Shown here: positions 1-12,691 of the stretch, piece by piece
Layout: every line of letters begins with the position of its first letter
Position numbering within the stretch: the first letter of the stretch is position 1
Assembly (NCBI RefSeq): GCF_018294505.1
Contig: NC_057804.1
Location: 254,270,989 to 254,334,988, forward strand
Reading direction: 5' to 3'
Source: Triticum aestivum
Lineage: Eukaryota; Streptophyta; Magnoliopsida; Poales; Poaceae
Length of the DNA stretch: 64,000 nucleotides
The notes under the pieces: generated by a model
Database searches by the model: none
What the model saw: only the letters and a program-made list of their open reading frames with translations
What the model was told of the DNA's origin: nothing
Made by a program: the position numbers and the translations under genes

Positions 1-142
1 CGTATATGATGGTGTCGCTAGCATCCATATGATAAAGAGCCCGGGCTGACATGGCTAGTCGTAAACCCAAAGTGGCACTAACTTACAGGGACAGGCATTC
101 ATGACCCAGCATCGAACGTGTCGGTCATCAGCGAGTGAATCC

Positions 143-213
143 AGGCTGTAGCACTGGGCTAACAGGACTCCGGTGAACCGGGCTGTAGCGGGCTAGCAGG
201 ACTCCGGTATTCA
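143..213. repeat. Short tandem duplication inside the long LTR
   Basis: Two near-identical units of about 35 bp follow each other at 143-179 and 180-213. Each begins ggctgtag and ends with aggactccggt; the second lacks three bases. It is a local duplication within the LTR tail and has no evident function. Confidence 0.7.
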
Positions 214-2609
214 TCGCGTGACATTTCCCCGAAGGGACAGACACAGGATCAAAGAAGGACACATGCCGGCCACCCTAAGTGTTCCGGAGCAGTAGCAAGC
301 TACCAGGGCTCAGTGGAAGCACTAGGAGACATTTCCCGGTAAGAGAGGCTACTAAGAATAAACAACTAGATAGTCAGATCCCACACATAGCAATACACAT
401 TACACGTACGCATAACATGCAGGTATGTGCTGTACAACATGGCATCACAGCATAACTCAACAACTCATATAGATAAAGGCTCAGAAGAGCCGTCATAGCA
501 TTTATTGCAAACAGGGGTCACAAAACCCATCATACAGAGCATACAAACAACAAGCGGAAGCATTACATGTCTGGGTACAGACATCTACAAATGAAAAAGG
601 CTGAAGTGCCTGACTATCTACAACGTCCGATCAAGATCGTAGCTGAGGTACTAGCTACTAGTCGAAGTCCACAAGAACACTAGTAAGACCGGAGTCTCCG
701 CTGCAAAAACATAAGTGAAGCAACATGAGTACAAAGGTACTCAGCAAGACTTACATCAGATCCTAGCATACATGCATTTGTGTCAAGGGGTAATGTGGAG
801 TTTAGTTGCAGCAAGCCAGCGTTGACTCTGTGGCTATCCTGTTCTACGACTACCAGAAACTCTTGAGGTGAAACAACGTACACGAGTCCACTAATCACCA
901 CACAATACACTACTATGGATTCATCCCCGTCTCCCTACGAGAAGGCCATGCATAGCACTCACACTTGTCTTGAGCATTTTATAGTATCCACTTCAAGTTG
1001 TCTATGTACCATGTAAGCATCCAAGAAGTCCATAACCGTGGACCCGGCTATTCGAATAGATCATGTTAACCCTGCAGGGGTGTACTTCTTCACACACGCT
1101 CTCGCCACTTACCGCCATGTACACGTCATGTATCTCGGCAACCTTCAAGCAGAAGCCTGGCGAGGGTGTCGGCCACGACCTGACTAACCACACAAGACTC
1201 TAGTCCAGGTTTATCGCCTATTCGGGTTCCATCCGCAAGGAGATCCGGCCGGGGTGTCGCTCACGGCCCCAAACGATGTGAGCAGGGTTCCCGAGCCCAC
1301 CAACCGGGTGCCACTCGGTACACCGTGCCACGTGTGCCTAGTCTGTCCCAAGCCCACCCTGCCGGGTGCCACTTGGTAGAAAAATAGCACTACCTACAAA
1401 CACCAGAAACTAGTTGCGACTCCTGGACAGAGACCAAGTTGGTTAATAAGTCGAGAGGGGTCGAGTTACCGGAACCCAATGTGTGGTAGTATCGAGTCAT
1501 TGGACAACATACACCGAACTCAGTGCTTAAGGACGGTTCCAGTGAGACAACCCACCATGTACTCCTACACGGCCTCTCACCGCTACCTTTACCAAATCGT
1601 GTTCACACACTTCACTCTCAGCATCAGAACATATCGTGACCCTCCAATTCATTCCCAATGAATCAGACCTGACACAACTCTAAGCAATAGCAGGCATAGC
1701 ATGGTAGGAACACATCAGTGGCTTCAATCAACTCCTACACATGCTAGTGGGATTCAACTATTTACTGTGGCAATGACAGGTCATGCAGAGGAATGGGTTC
1801 AACTACCGCAGCACAAAGTAGCAGATGAACCGTTGTTGTCCTAATGCAATAACTGAGAGCAGGAGCGAGAGAGTAGGGTTTTATCGAAATGAACAAGGGG
1901 GTTTGCTTGCCTGGTAAACAACAGAGGAGGCACTGCTTCACAGACAGGTACTCTGGAACGTCTCCGGAGCAGGACCTATCGAGAAGGAACGGTGCCGGCA
2001 ATCAATACACAATCATATGCAACAATATGATGCATGAACATGGCATGTAGATGTGATGCTGATAGAGCTAATGCAACTAGTGTTCAATTTGAATGAAGTC
2101 CATTTGAACAAAAAGTTCAAATGCAACTCCAAATAAGTCTCTTAATATGCCATAATGTGTTTTCTCATATTCAGCATGTATAAGTTGGTTTTTCATGCAT
2201 GAAACTAGTACAGATGGAAAGATTGCATTTTTCTGATAATTTTTCATATATAAATCATTTCAATCTGAGCTACGGTTGAATTGTTATGAATTTTTGAAGT
2301 TTAAAACAATTTCTGGAATTTCCTGATTTAATTTAAATCCAGAAATTATATATTGCGTCAGCATTGAGTAAGCATGACGTCAGCAGTCAACTGGGCTGGT
2401 CCGGGTCAAACCTGACGTGTGGGACCCACACGTCAGTGACAGGGGGGTTAACAGGGTTAATTTAATCCTAATTAAAAAGATTAGTGGTGCTGGGGCCCAC
2501 TGTCAGTGTCACAGTTAGTTTAACAGAGATAATTAGTTGCTAAACTAATCCTAACTTAATTAGCAGGACCAGGGCCCACATGTCATTGACTCTGGGTAGT
2601 CAAACCCCA

Positions 2610-3400
2610 GGTCAACTGGGGGGGGGGGGTTAGCGCGGGTTGACCGGTCAATCCCGCCGGCGTTTAGCCGCCGGCGAGGCCGAGCGCGGCGGAGGGGCTC
2701 GAGAACATCGCTCCGGCGACCATTCGGGCGGCGGAGACCACGAGAGTGAAGCCCGCGCTCACGCGCATCCAGTGGAACACACGGGAGGCTGCGGGGGCGG
2801 CGGAGCTCGCCGGAGTAGAGCTCACGGCGGCGGCCAGAGTTCGGTCTCGAGCGGGAGCATAGCTACGGTGCACGGGGAGGAAGAAGAGAAGGGGGAACAG
2901 GCGCAGAAGCTCACGGCGGAGGCGACGGGATGGCCAACAGGCTCGGGGACGAGTCGGAGACGACGGACGGGCGCCGACGATCTCGGGCGGCCGACGACGA
3001 AGATGACGGCGATGGCGGCTCCTGGGGGCACTCCGGCTTGCGTGGCTCGGCGAGGAGGTAGCTGGCGACGAGGCGGAGCTCCTGGGCACGACGGGGAGGC
3101 GAGGGGGAGGCGGTGGCTATGGCCACGGCGTGCGGCGGCGGCGATGGCGCTCGGGTGTGCGAGGGGGAGAGAGAACCAGGGGAGGGGGAGGAATGAGAGA
3201 GCGAGGGAGAGATCCGGGGCGGTGCTGGGCGCTTCTGGCGAGGCCAGGGCGTCGAGGGGGAGGGCACGCAGGCAGCTGCCGTGGCGCGCATGCGCGCGGT
3301 GTGCGGCGACCACGCGCCCTGTCCCTCTGGCGCGAGGAGGGAGACGACTGGCGTCGGCCAGTCAGCTGGGCCGAGCTACTGGGCCGATCGGGTAAGTGGT
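2610..3400. other. GC-rich block of the long LTR (no gene)
   Basis: This stretch is far richer in G and C than its flanks and is open in several frames on both strands, with products dominated by Ala, Arg, Gly, Pro and Ser. That pattern is what GC-rich DNA gives by chance. The homologous LTR at 49946-51869 has an equivalent block at about 50400-51350 without a shared protein. I read it as a regulatory or leader part of the LTR. An eleven-G run lies near 2618-2628. Confidence 0.55.
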
Positions 3401-3859
3401 CCAGGTAAGTCTCTCTCCCCTTTTCTGTTTTCTTTTCTAATTTTCTGACATTTGTTTGGTTTAATAAAAATACTAAACCATTTTATTTTATTATGCCAAT
3501 TTTTGTAGGGGCTAATGGTATTATTCCAGAGCTCTTTTATAATTGGCATAATTTTTGGACCATATTTCATATATATAGAAATATATTTCCAACGCAAATA
3601 TTTATCGAATTAATCCAAATGGCCAAAATAAATATCCATGAGCTCCTAAAAATATTGTTTTGATTTTTATCTCTGTCCAATATTTTCAGAGGGCAACATG
3701 AGCATTTTCTTGGACCCTTTTGGAGAAATTTTTATTTGGGTCATTTTCAAAAAATGATTCTGAGGTTTCCACCAATCCTCATTTCAAATTTAAATGAAAT
3801 TTAAACATGGTGCACAAATGACTAGCTAGTCTAGGTCATACCAGACTAGGGATGTGACA

Positions 3860-5709
3860 GGATCTAACGAAGTCTTTGTTGAGTTTTGTGTGATTGAAGT
3901 TTTCAAGTTTTTGGTGATCTTACTATGGATGAAGGAATAATGATTAGCAAAAGGATAAGCTTGGGGATGCCCGAGGCACCCCAAGATAATATTCAAGAAG
4001 TAGCAAGCAACTAAGCTTGGTGATGCCCCTGAGTGGCATCCCCTCTTTCTTCTAACAACCATCGGTATTTTACTTGAAACTATATTTTTATTCATCAAAT
4101 ATTATGGGTTTTGTTTGGAGAGTCTTGTATGATATGAGTCTTTTATTGTTTTGCTTTGTGTTTTAATTCTTGAATCCTTGCTGAACACACCTTTTTGAGA
4201 GAGCCAAAAATTATGCTATGATTGCTCCTATGCTTCACTTAAATTTTTAGAGCCATGGATTTGCTCTAGTACTTCACTTATATCTTTTTGAGCACGGCGT
4301 GCTTTGTTATTTTTGAAGAAATGCTCTCATGCTTCACTTACATTTACTTGGGAGTTAGTAATTTTTTTAAGAAATTCGCTCTTGCTTCACTTATATTATT
4401 TTGAGACAAACAATTATTATGCTCATGTTCTTCACTTAAATTTGTTTGAGCTTACCAAAAGCAACATATAAAAATAGTCCCAAAGTGATAGATGTCCAAG
4501 GAGGATATGATAAAAACTTTCATGAAGATCATTGGACAGAATAAACATGATTCTTAGTAATGGTTATGAGATATGACGATATGATATGTGAGTCATGTTA
4601 ATGAGTAATTGTGCTTTAGTAAGAATATGGATGTTAAGGTTTGTGATTCCCTATGCAAGCACGAAAGTTAATAGTTATGCAATGAAATTTATATCCTACT
4701 TGTGCTGCATTATTTGGTGTTACTTATGCTTAATGCTTGGGTACGAGATTTTTTGTTTCTTGGTTGGTCGCTTCTCAATCTTTTTGCTAGCCTTGATTTT
4801 GCACTAAGTATAATCACTACTTGTTCATCCAAAACCGTTTAAACCAGTTTTGCCATATGAGTCCACTATACCTACCTATATGCGGTATTTCCATGTCGTT
4901 CTATGCAAATTTGCATGTACCATCTCTAATTTTCAAATTCAATTGCTCTTTTGTGTGCTCTACCACTCGCGAGGCGGTGAGGGGTGGCCAATAATTTCCA
5001 TGCTAGATTTGTTATTCTCATGATGAGTGTTTATTCACTTGTCATTGCATGAGATTACAACAAAGGTGTTAGGGATGCCCAGTCCCAAAATGAAAAATGA
5101 ATTTAATTTATGTTTTCAAATAATAATTTCCATGGAAATGGTTGGTATGGAGGGCACCCGTGGATACGGACAAGCCATGAAAAGTGAAAGTAATGGTGGA
5201 AAAAGGAATAAACTTTATTTTCTGTTTGGGAACCGCGTATGATGTATCTAGCATGAAAGTGGAGGGAGCTCTAAGTCATTTTCATTGGTGGGAAAAGTAT
5301 GCCTCTCAAAAATGTTTTTATCTCTCAATTTTCGCTTTGAGCTCTTGCACCTCTACAAATCCCTACTTCCCTCCAAGAAGGGCCTTTCTTTTACTTTATG
5401 CAATTTTTATTTTGAATTTGAGTCTTCATCTTCTCTTATAAAGCACTAACTAAGGGGCACTATGATCATATTTGAGCATTAGGTATAGCTAATATTCGAG
5501 TGTGTTTCATGAATGGATCAATGAATGAGCACAATGGGTTGGGGATAACTTGCTGTAGTGTTGATATTTTGAAAGACATGGTTGCTTGCTGGTATGCTTG
5601 AGTATTAAAGTCTTAATGTAAAAAATAGACTATTTCTTTGAACCATAAAAAATTTCAAATGTCCATGCTCTAAAGAAAAAAGAATGTGATAAACATGTTA
5701 GGCAGCATT
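3860..5709 (+). mobile_element. Athila element A: 3' internal region, left part
   Basis: AT-rich, non-coding sequence containing aagcttggggatgcc-type stretches, which are typical of the region upstream of the 3' LTR in Athila-like elements; a comparable stretch lies in element C before its 3' LTR. The left end is broken by the long-LTR element ending at 3859. The right end is broken by element B: the last five bases gcatt (5705-5709) recur at 30453-30457, where A resumes and after 70 bp reaches its own 3' LTR. Short reading frames (up to 90 codons) show no domain and I take them as chance. Confidence 0.7.
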
Positions 5710-6608
5710 TGTTGTAGGGTGGAACCCTAGGTGAAGATCTTTCACCAATTGGAGGGGGAATCCCCAAGAACAAGATGAACAAAAGAGGGAAAACAAGAGA
5801 AACACTCAAGAACAAGTCAAATCACACATCCACTAGACAATCAAACACATAAGATCCACAAGGTACATGAACAACAAAGGGAAATAAGATACATGGTAGA
5901 GTTCATCCCAAATCCTATGAAGGAGATGAGGGCTTGATGATCCTATGATTGGGATCCTTCGCCAAGAAGGAGGTCTTGATGTTTGGTAACTCCAAGAGGA
6001 GGTCTTGATCTCCTAGTGGAGTGGATCCATGGAGCAAATCTCACAAATGTGTATCAACTACTTTGCTTGCTCTAACAAATGGTCTAGGTACAGAATATAT
6101 AGTCTTGGGGACGAAGTGGAGGAAGAGGGGCTCGGAATGGAGATCACAGCCGTCCATCCTGATGAGCCCGTGCGCACGGGGTAAGTTGGTCCCGTGCGCA
6201 CGGGGGTCCCGTGGGCACGGTACAAGCCCGTGCGCACGGGGTGCTCCAGTGCCAACTCTCTGAGTAGTCCGTGCGCACGGGGTCTTCGAGGCCCGTGGGC
6301 ACGGGGTCGCATGGGAGGTGCAGAGTTGATCTTGTTGCACTCCTTCCTCCTTGTGGCCTTGTGGTCCTTCTCCAACTTCTTTGGGGTGTCCCTCACCAGC
6401 TTTTGGCCGTCGGTCTTCGTACCTAAGGACACATAGGGCACTTTGGTGAGGTAGCAAGCAAGTCCAATGGATATTCTTGATGTTCTCGAAGAAGAGCGGG
6501 TTCACCTTAATTCCAATGGCGTATGTTCGAAGTCTCGTCATATGTCCTCTTGGGGTATGGAGAGTAGTCGGAGTGTACATGGGGATGACCATGGGATGCT
6601 CCGCATCA
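5710..6608 (-). repeat. 3' LTR of element B
   Basis: 899 bp, beginning TGATGCGGAGCAT and ending CCTACAACA on the - strand; about 97% identical to 29556-30452. A TATATAT-like box lies on the - strand at about 6102-6095. Upstream of it, in the presumed U3, are five copies of a GC palindrome of the form CCCGTGCGCACGGG (about 6170-6310). One block near 6288-6315 differs from the 5' LTR by a local replacement. Confidence 0.9.
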
Positions 6609-8483
6609 TCTCCCCCCCCCCCTTGGGAAATATCCGACCTAGGATCGTGATCCTCATCACCATGGAAACAGTTGTCGTAGACGGACTTGTAATTGGACGA
6701 ATTTGAATACATGGCGTAATCCAAGTAGTCCAAGGTGTCACCGGAGTGATAGACATGCAAAAAGAGAAAACACAAGCAACACTCGGAAATACAATGGTTA
6801 GCGCACACAAAGTGTCCATCATGTAAGAATGAGTCCGTGCGACAAGATTGGTCGTGACAAAGCGCATGAAGCTTATCAAGATGATGTAGAATGAGATGCA
6901 AAGCATTCGTGGGAGGACATGCAGTCATTGTGCACACAAATGTGTTGTAAATATGATCAATGCGACCATGGTGCAAAATGATGTCATAGTGAGACGGTTT
7001 ATCAATAACATGAATATGGCAATGGATGCTCAATATGTTTATGTTATCATGTGATTGATGGTGGACAATATGATCATGATGTATGAATATGCCATCAAGG
7101 AAGATCACAACAAATTTGCTAAGGAAGTGCACAAGCTCATATATCATAGATGACATGGAAATAGATGCAACAAGACAAGCATAATGTGAGTCAATCCATG
7201 CATGGTGTGCAAACTTGTGGTGAGGATGATATGTCCATCGAGCATGACATGTATGAGCACAATCAACAAATATGGAGGTGTTGGTGTACCAAAGCTTGAT
7301 GTCGAGGCATGAGTGGGGTTCCGAAGGTGCACCCAATAAGTGCGAGCGCTCCTCAATGTGAAGGTCCATGTAGCCAATCTCCAATGTCGCTCCTCCGTTC
7401 ACGAGATGTATCATGTAGACAACAAGAAGGAAACAACAATGAAAGAGTGGCCCATCCAATATGCGTAATTGAGGATGGCTCAAAGAGAAGGAGTTCACCT
7501 CAAGAAAGTTTCCAAAGATGTTAGAGTCGTACATCATGTATGCCTTCACATAACGAATATGTCGCCTAACGGCAGCGCCTTTTGAATCCTCCAAAATGAA
7601 AGAACATGATAAACACTCGGAAAAACAAATGAGGTTAGCGGAGATGCAAAACCTATCATTCAAGTGGTAAGATACCCAACAAGTGTATGCATCAAGCTCA
7701 TCATAAGAAGGTACAAGGGAGCATTTCATAGTGGAGAGGCATATGATGCAAGAACAACCAAATACAAGAGGCTCAAGGAAAGAAACATGCATCACAAGTA
7801 AGGTGTCAAAGTCTCCAAGATCAATAAGCATAGTATGGTTGCACGCAATACAAGTGGATATGAAAGAGGCAACTAATAGGCACAAGAGACAATGATTAAG
7901 ATATATCATGTGAGAGGCATGAGCATATATGTCATCAACCCAAGAAAGCAAGTAATAGTGGAACATGGGTGATGCAACGTAGCAAGCAATCCTAGCAATC
8001 AAGTCAAGCAAGCTAGTAGTGCGAAGATGCAACATACTAGAAGGAATCATGGCAAGCATGTCATGTGTGCAAATAGTGGGCATGAATAATGCACATGATA
8101 TAGCACAAGCATGCAAGCAAGATATGAGTAAAATAGCATGAATGTAGTGGCGAGAGGCCATATGTGGATAGCAATGGGGCATCATTACTCTCCCAACACA
8201 ACAAGCATCAATAGCATGGGGCACATGATAAACATGGCAAAAGCAACAAGGATCTCCACCAAGCATGCAAATACACATAGGAGTATCATAATGGTGAAAC
8301 ATGGGTAGATGCAAGCAAGGGTCACAATTGCATGGCAAAGGCATAGAAGCAAGCATAGCATGCAAAGTGAACACGGTAAAATGAGCATAAGGTGGCAAGT
8401 GGTAAATGGCCCATAGCCGTGTGAAAGCCAAGTAGAAGAGATGCGCATAGTCCTTGCGCGAAGGGAATGGTGGTAAGGATAGT
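6041..8483 (-). pseudogene. Element B giant reading frame, C-terminal half (unknown function)
   Basis: An uninterrupted frame of 814 codons on the - strand. It continues in the same frame, once the Athila C insertion and one copy of its target duplication are removed, from the segment ending at 25212. The joined frame would be about 1608 codons. The protein is unusually rich in His, Cys, Met, Asp, Ser and Tyr. It has no recognisable protease, RT or integrase motif, and I do not recognise the family. It has no stop before the purine tract: the frame reads through it (a Gly run) and on into the 3' LTR, ending at 6041. Within the LTR it encodes repeated Pro-Arg-Ala-His-Gly motifs from the GC palindromes. 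The insertion separates this half from its start, so it is not expressed as designed. It may be a structural (gag-like) protein, but that is a guess. Confidence 0.6.
6609..6624 (-). other. Polypurine tract of element B
   Basis: On the - strand the bases just before the 3' LTR read AAGGGGGGGGGGGAGA, an uninterrupted purine run with eleven G, directly adjoining the TGATGCGG start of the LTR. This is the expected primer for plus-strand DNA synthesis. Confidence 0.85.
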
Positions 8484-9901
8484 TGATACATCTCCGTTGT
8501 ATCTACTTTCCCAAACACTTTTGCACTTGTTTTGGACTCTAACTTGTATGCTTTGAATGGAACTAACCTGGACTGACGTTGTTTTCAGCAGAATTGCCAT
8601 GGTGTTGTTTTATGTGCAGAAAACAAAAGTTCTCGGAATGACCAGAAACTCCACGGAATATCTTAGAATAAATAATAAAAAATCTTCGCCAAAGATGAAG
8701 ACCAGGGGGCCCACACCTTGTCCACGAGGGTGGGGGGCGCCCCCTCCCCCCTGGGCGCGCCACCCTACCTCGTGGGCCCCTTGGTGGCCCTCCGACGCCA
8801 ACTCCAACTCCATATATTGGCTTTCGGGGAGAAAAAATTGGAGAGAAAGTTTCATCGCGTTTTACGATACGGAGCCGCTGTCAAGCCCTAATCTCTCTCG
8901 GGAGGGCTGATCTGGAGTCCGTTCGGGGCTCCGGAGAGGGGGATTCGTCGCCGTCGTCATCAACCATCCTCCAGCACCAATTTCATGATGCTCACCGCCG
9001 TGCGTGAGTAATTGCGTCGTAGGCTTGCTGGACGGTGTTGGGTTGGATGAGATTTATCATGTAATCGAGTTAGTTTTGTTAGGGTTTGATCCCTAGTATC
9101 CACTATGTTCTGAGATTGATGTTGCTATGACTTTGCTATGCTTAATGCTTGTCACTAGGGCCCAATTGCCATGATTTCAGATCTGAACCTATTATGTTTT
9201 CATGAATATATGTGTGTTCTTGATCCTATCTTGCAAGTCTATAGTCACCTACTATGTGTTATGATCCGGCAACCCCGAAGTGACAACAATCGGGACAACT
9301 CTCGGTGATGACCATAGTTTGAGGAGTTCATGTATTCACTATGTGCTAATGCTTTGTTCCGGTTCTCTATTAAAAGGAGGCCTTAATATCCCTTAGTTTC
9401 CAATAGGACCCCGCTGCCACAGGAGGGTAGGACAAAAGATGTCATGCAAGTTCTTTTCCATAAGCATGTATGACTATTTACGGAATACATGCCTACATTA
9501 CATTGATGATCTGGAGCTAGTTCTGTGTCACCCTATGTTGTAACTGTTACATGACGAACCACATCCGGCATAATTATCCATCACCTATCCAGTGCCTACG
9601 AGTTTTTCATATACTGGTCCTCGCTTTTTTACTTTTCCGTTGCTACTGCTACAATCACTACAAAATACCAAAAACATTACTTTTGCGGTCTTTACTTTTG
9701 TTACCGTTACCACCACTATCATATTACTTTGCTACTAAACACTTTACTGCAGATATTAAGTTTCCAGGTGTGGTTGAATTGACAACTCAGCTGCTAATAC
9801 TTGAGAATATTCTTTGGCTCCCCTTGAGTCGAATCAACAAATTTGGGTTGAATACTCTACCCTTGAAAACTGTTGCGATCCCCTATACTTGTGGGTTACC
9901 A
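8484..9901 (+). repeat. 5' LTR of Athila element C
   Basis: 1418 bp, TGATACATCTCC...GGGTTACCA. It aligns along its whole length with 23778-25206, with roughly 4% differences by eye. A TATA-like catatattgg at 8811-8820 fits a promoter. A GC-rich stretch with cgcgcc repeats lies around 8730-8790. The chance reading frames here and at the matching place in the 3' LTR (for example 8557-8910) are not genes. Confidence 0.9.
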
Positions 9902-9912
9902 AGACCTTTTTC

Positions 9913-9922
9913 TGGCGCCGTT
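9913..9922 (+). other. Target-site duplication of the LINE, left copy (first half of the Athila C primer site)
   Basis: The bases tggcgccgtt recur at 17092-17101. They are the first ten bases of the 18-nt sequence complementary to the 3' end of plant tRNA-Asp. The right copy stays joined to the rest of the primer site, the left copy to the 5' LTR, which places the LINE insertion within the primer-binding site. Confidence 0.85.
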
Positions 9923-10048
9923 TTTTTTGAAGAATTAGCGACAGTGGGAGAGGCTCCCACTGACTTTGTATTACTCATAATGTAACAGTTACAAGTGTGT
10001 TACAATGGGTTTTAGGCCCCCCGGCCGTAAGGGTTGCAGAAGCAAAAA

Positions 10049-12544
10049 CTAGCTGTCCAAATTTACAATGAAGCCAGAGAGAAAAGGATGAACTTTCTCA
10101 GGACAGTTATGGATCACCAAACCCAACAGAAGTTTGAACCTAGCCAACCATGCCACGAACGAGCGCGGGATCCCCCTGAAATGTTGGTTGTTTCTTTCCA
10201 TCCACAGGCTCCAAGCAGCAAGTAGGAAGATATCCATGAAAAGCGGCCGACGCCAGCTCTCTCTCCCACCATGCAAGATGGCTAGCCTATTGGTTCCTCC
10301 TGGCCAGGTCAAACCAACCTTACTCCAGCATTGTTTGGCAAAAGGGCACTCGAAGAAGAGATGTTCCACGGTTTCCTCTGGCGGGGTTTGGTAGAGAATG
10401 CAAGTGTAGTTGCCCCTGGCTTCAGCGAAGTGCCGCCTCTTCAGCATGTTCCTGGTGTTCAAACGATCGACCATAAGCAGCCACCCAAACATCTTGAACT
10501 TGATCGGGCATTTGGCTTTCCATAGCCAACCAAAGGCCTCATCAGCTTTCACCTGCTTGAAACAGTGGTTGTAGTACTTCTTTGACGAATAACGTCCTAG
10601 GTCACAGACCCAAACGTCGGGCAAACCGTATTCCAGACTAACATGCGAGGACCCTTGCTGTATCTCTCTTATCTCATCCCTAGCCTGGACCGAAAGAGGC
10701 AGACTAAAGATCATGGCTGGATCAGTGGTCCTGAGAACCCTAGCAACGGAGTCATCCTCGTTCAGAGCATAATAGAAGGCTCGCGGATGCGTGTCCATCA
10801 GTGCGGAGCCAGTGTCACTAAACCAGACATCTTTCCAAAACAAAGAGCTGCATCCATCCCCGGGGATGACCCTAGCGACCCCACGGAAGGTTCCACTGAG
10901 CTGCATTACGTCTTTCCACCAGAAGGAACCCATTAGCTCAGTGGCGTGCAGCAGCTTGTTCGGGTAGTACGCCTCCCAGACTAGCTGAACCGAGGGCACA
11001 TCCTCACGATTGTAGAACTTGAACAAGTACTTTAGGAGAAGCGCGGCATTTTGTATCTTGATATCAATAACACCGAGGCCACCACACCGTTTGGGTCGAC
11101 AGACAAGCTCCCAGGAAGCAAGGGAATTGGATTTGATCCCATCGTCAGAATTTTTTGCCCAAAGGCAGTAGTGGCGCAGTTTGTCAAGGTGCTCAACCAC
11201 TTTAGGGTGCAGCTTGATCGTGCACATTGCATAGATCAGCATGGAGGTGATCACCGAATTGACCAGCGTCAATTTGGCCCCCGACGACATCAGCGATAGG
11301 GCAGTGGATGTTTTCCTCTCAACCGAGTGTACCAATGGCATGAGATCGAGAACACTTGGCCTAGTTGTCCCCATGGGGAGACCAAGGTAAGTGAATGGCA
11401 GGGTGCCAACAGAGCAGCCAAACACCCCTGCCAACCCACTAGCATGCTGGTGATCGGCATTAATGGGTATGAGGGTCGATTTATGGAAGTTGATCTTGAG
11501 TCCCACCGAGGCCGCATAATCCTCCAAAATAAGTTTCATGCGGGCGGCCTGTGTGGGACAAGCTTGCATAACCAGGATTGTGTCGTCAGCGTATTGCACC
11601 ATCGGGAAGTCACCCGCATTTTCACGAGGAATAGGAAGCTCCAGCAAACCCTGAGTGTATGCGTCATTGATGGCAGCTTGGAGTAGATCAGCCGCAAGGA
11701 CAAAGATCATTGGTGAGAGAGGGTCACCCTGTCTCACGCCACACTTGCATTTGAATTTCTGACCAGGAACACCATTTAAGAGAACTGACGAAACTCCCGA
11801 GCCAAAGATCGTTTCCATCCAGCCTAGCCACCTATCATCAAAACCCATGTGTTTCATAATATCCAGCATGGGGGCATGTTCAATCGTATCAAAGGCCTTG
11901 GCAAAATCAAGCTTAAGTAATACAATCTCTCTCCCAGACGAGTGGCATTGATGAATATATTCGTACGACCACGCGAGACAATCCTGGATGGTCCTACCTT
12001 TGATAAATCCATATTGGTTCCTGTGTATGATTTTTAGAATGACTTTCTGCAGCCAGTTCGCCAAGATCTTTGTAATGATTTTCAGACAACAATTTAGTAA
12101 GGTAATTGGTCTGAAATCATTAGCCGTTTTCGGAGGGGATATTTTTGGAATCAGGGTGATATATCCCTCACTAATGCTAGTGATGTCAAGTCCCCCAGCA
12201 TGGAAAGCGTGACAGAGGTCATAGAAATCTGACTTGATGATTTGCCAGCACTTCTTAAGAAAACAACCATTAAAACCATCCGGGCCGAGGGCTCTGTCAT
12301 TCGGCATTTCCTTAACAACAACATCTATTTCATCAGTAGAGAAGGGTGCACTCAGTTGGTCCAGCCCATCAATCCTGCGAATGATCCTAGAGAGATCAAA
12401 TTTCATGCTGGTAGGTTTAGAAGAACCCAAACGATCCTTGTATGTATTGAACAGGACCCCCTCCTTGCCAACATGATCATGAATTTCGACCTCCCCAACT
12501 CTAAGCATGGCAATGGCATTGTGCCTATACCTCTCTGTGGCCAA
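10049..12544 (-). pseudogene. LINE ORF2, reverse transcriptase and zf-RVT part
   Basis: 831 open codons in the same frame as the endonuclease part at 13654-12692. The RT domain shows a palm motif LDFAKAFDTIEH, the RQGDPLSP motif, and the catalytic YADDT. The C-terminal region has the plant L1 zf-RVT pattern: a Trp-rich stretch ending in WKAKCPIKFKMFGW, then conserved Cys/His residues (CILY, then HLFFECPFAKQCW). It would copy LINE RNA at the nicked target (target-primed reverse transcription). Between this part and the endonuclease there are at least two in-frame stops: TGA at about 12692 and another TGA at about 12616. The product is therefore broken although the RT domain itself is open. Confidence 0.92.
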
Positions 12545-12691
12545 TGACTGAAAGAGCTTAGTATTTTCATCAGCAAAGCGAAAATACCTAATAGTACATC
12601 TCTTTCACCAGTACTCATTCTGGTATTTGAGCAGGGCCTGTAAGAGGGTTTTCAATATCTCCCTGAAGTTTGACTCCTGGACATATAAAGG

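Larger units (their letters stand above)
1..3859 (-). mobile_element. Long LTR of a Ty3/gypsy-like retrotransposon, cut by the window edge
   Basis: Read on the - strand, the element starts at 3859 with TGTCACATCCCTAG, a TG start typical of LTRs. It runs through an AT-rich stretch, a GC-rich block (about 3400-2610), another AT-rich stretch and a mixed tail to the window edge. The same order, and alignable sequence, recurs on the + strand at 49946-51869, so this is one family seen twice. A - strand AATAAA near 505-510 could be the poly(A) signal. The neighbouring five bases 3860-3864 (ggatc) should be one copy of the target-site duplication; the partner lies outside the window. The short reading frames here are random openings in the GC-rich part. 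No gag or pol motif is visible. Family name not assigned. Confidence 0.7.

Noticed and set aside
2640..3395. Frames of up to 251 codons in both directions in the GC-rich block
   Set aside because: Open in several frames at once, low-complexity Arg/Gly/Ala products, inside an LTR; not kept in the related LTR at 49946-51869.
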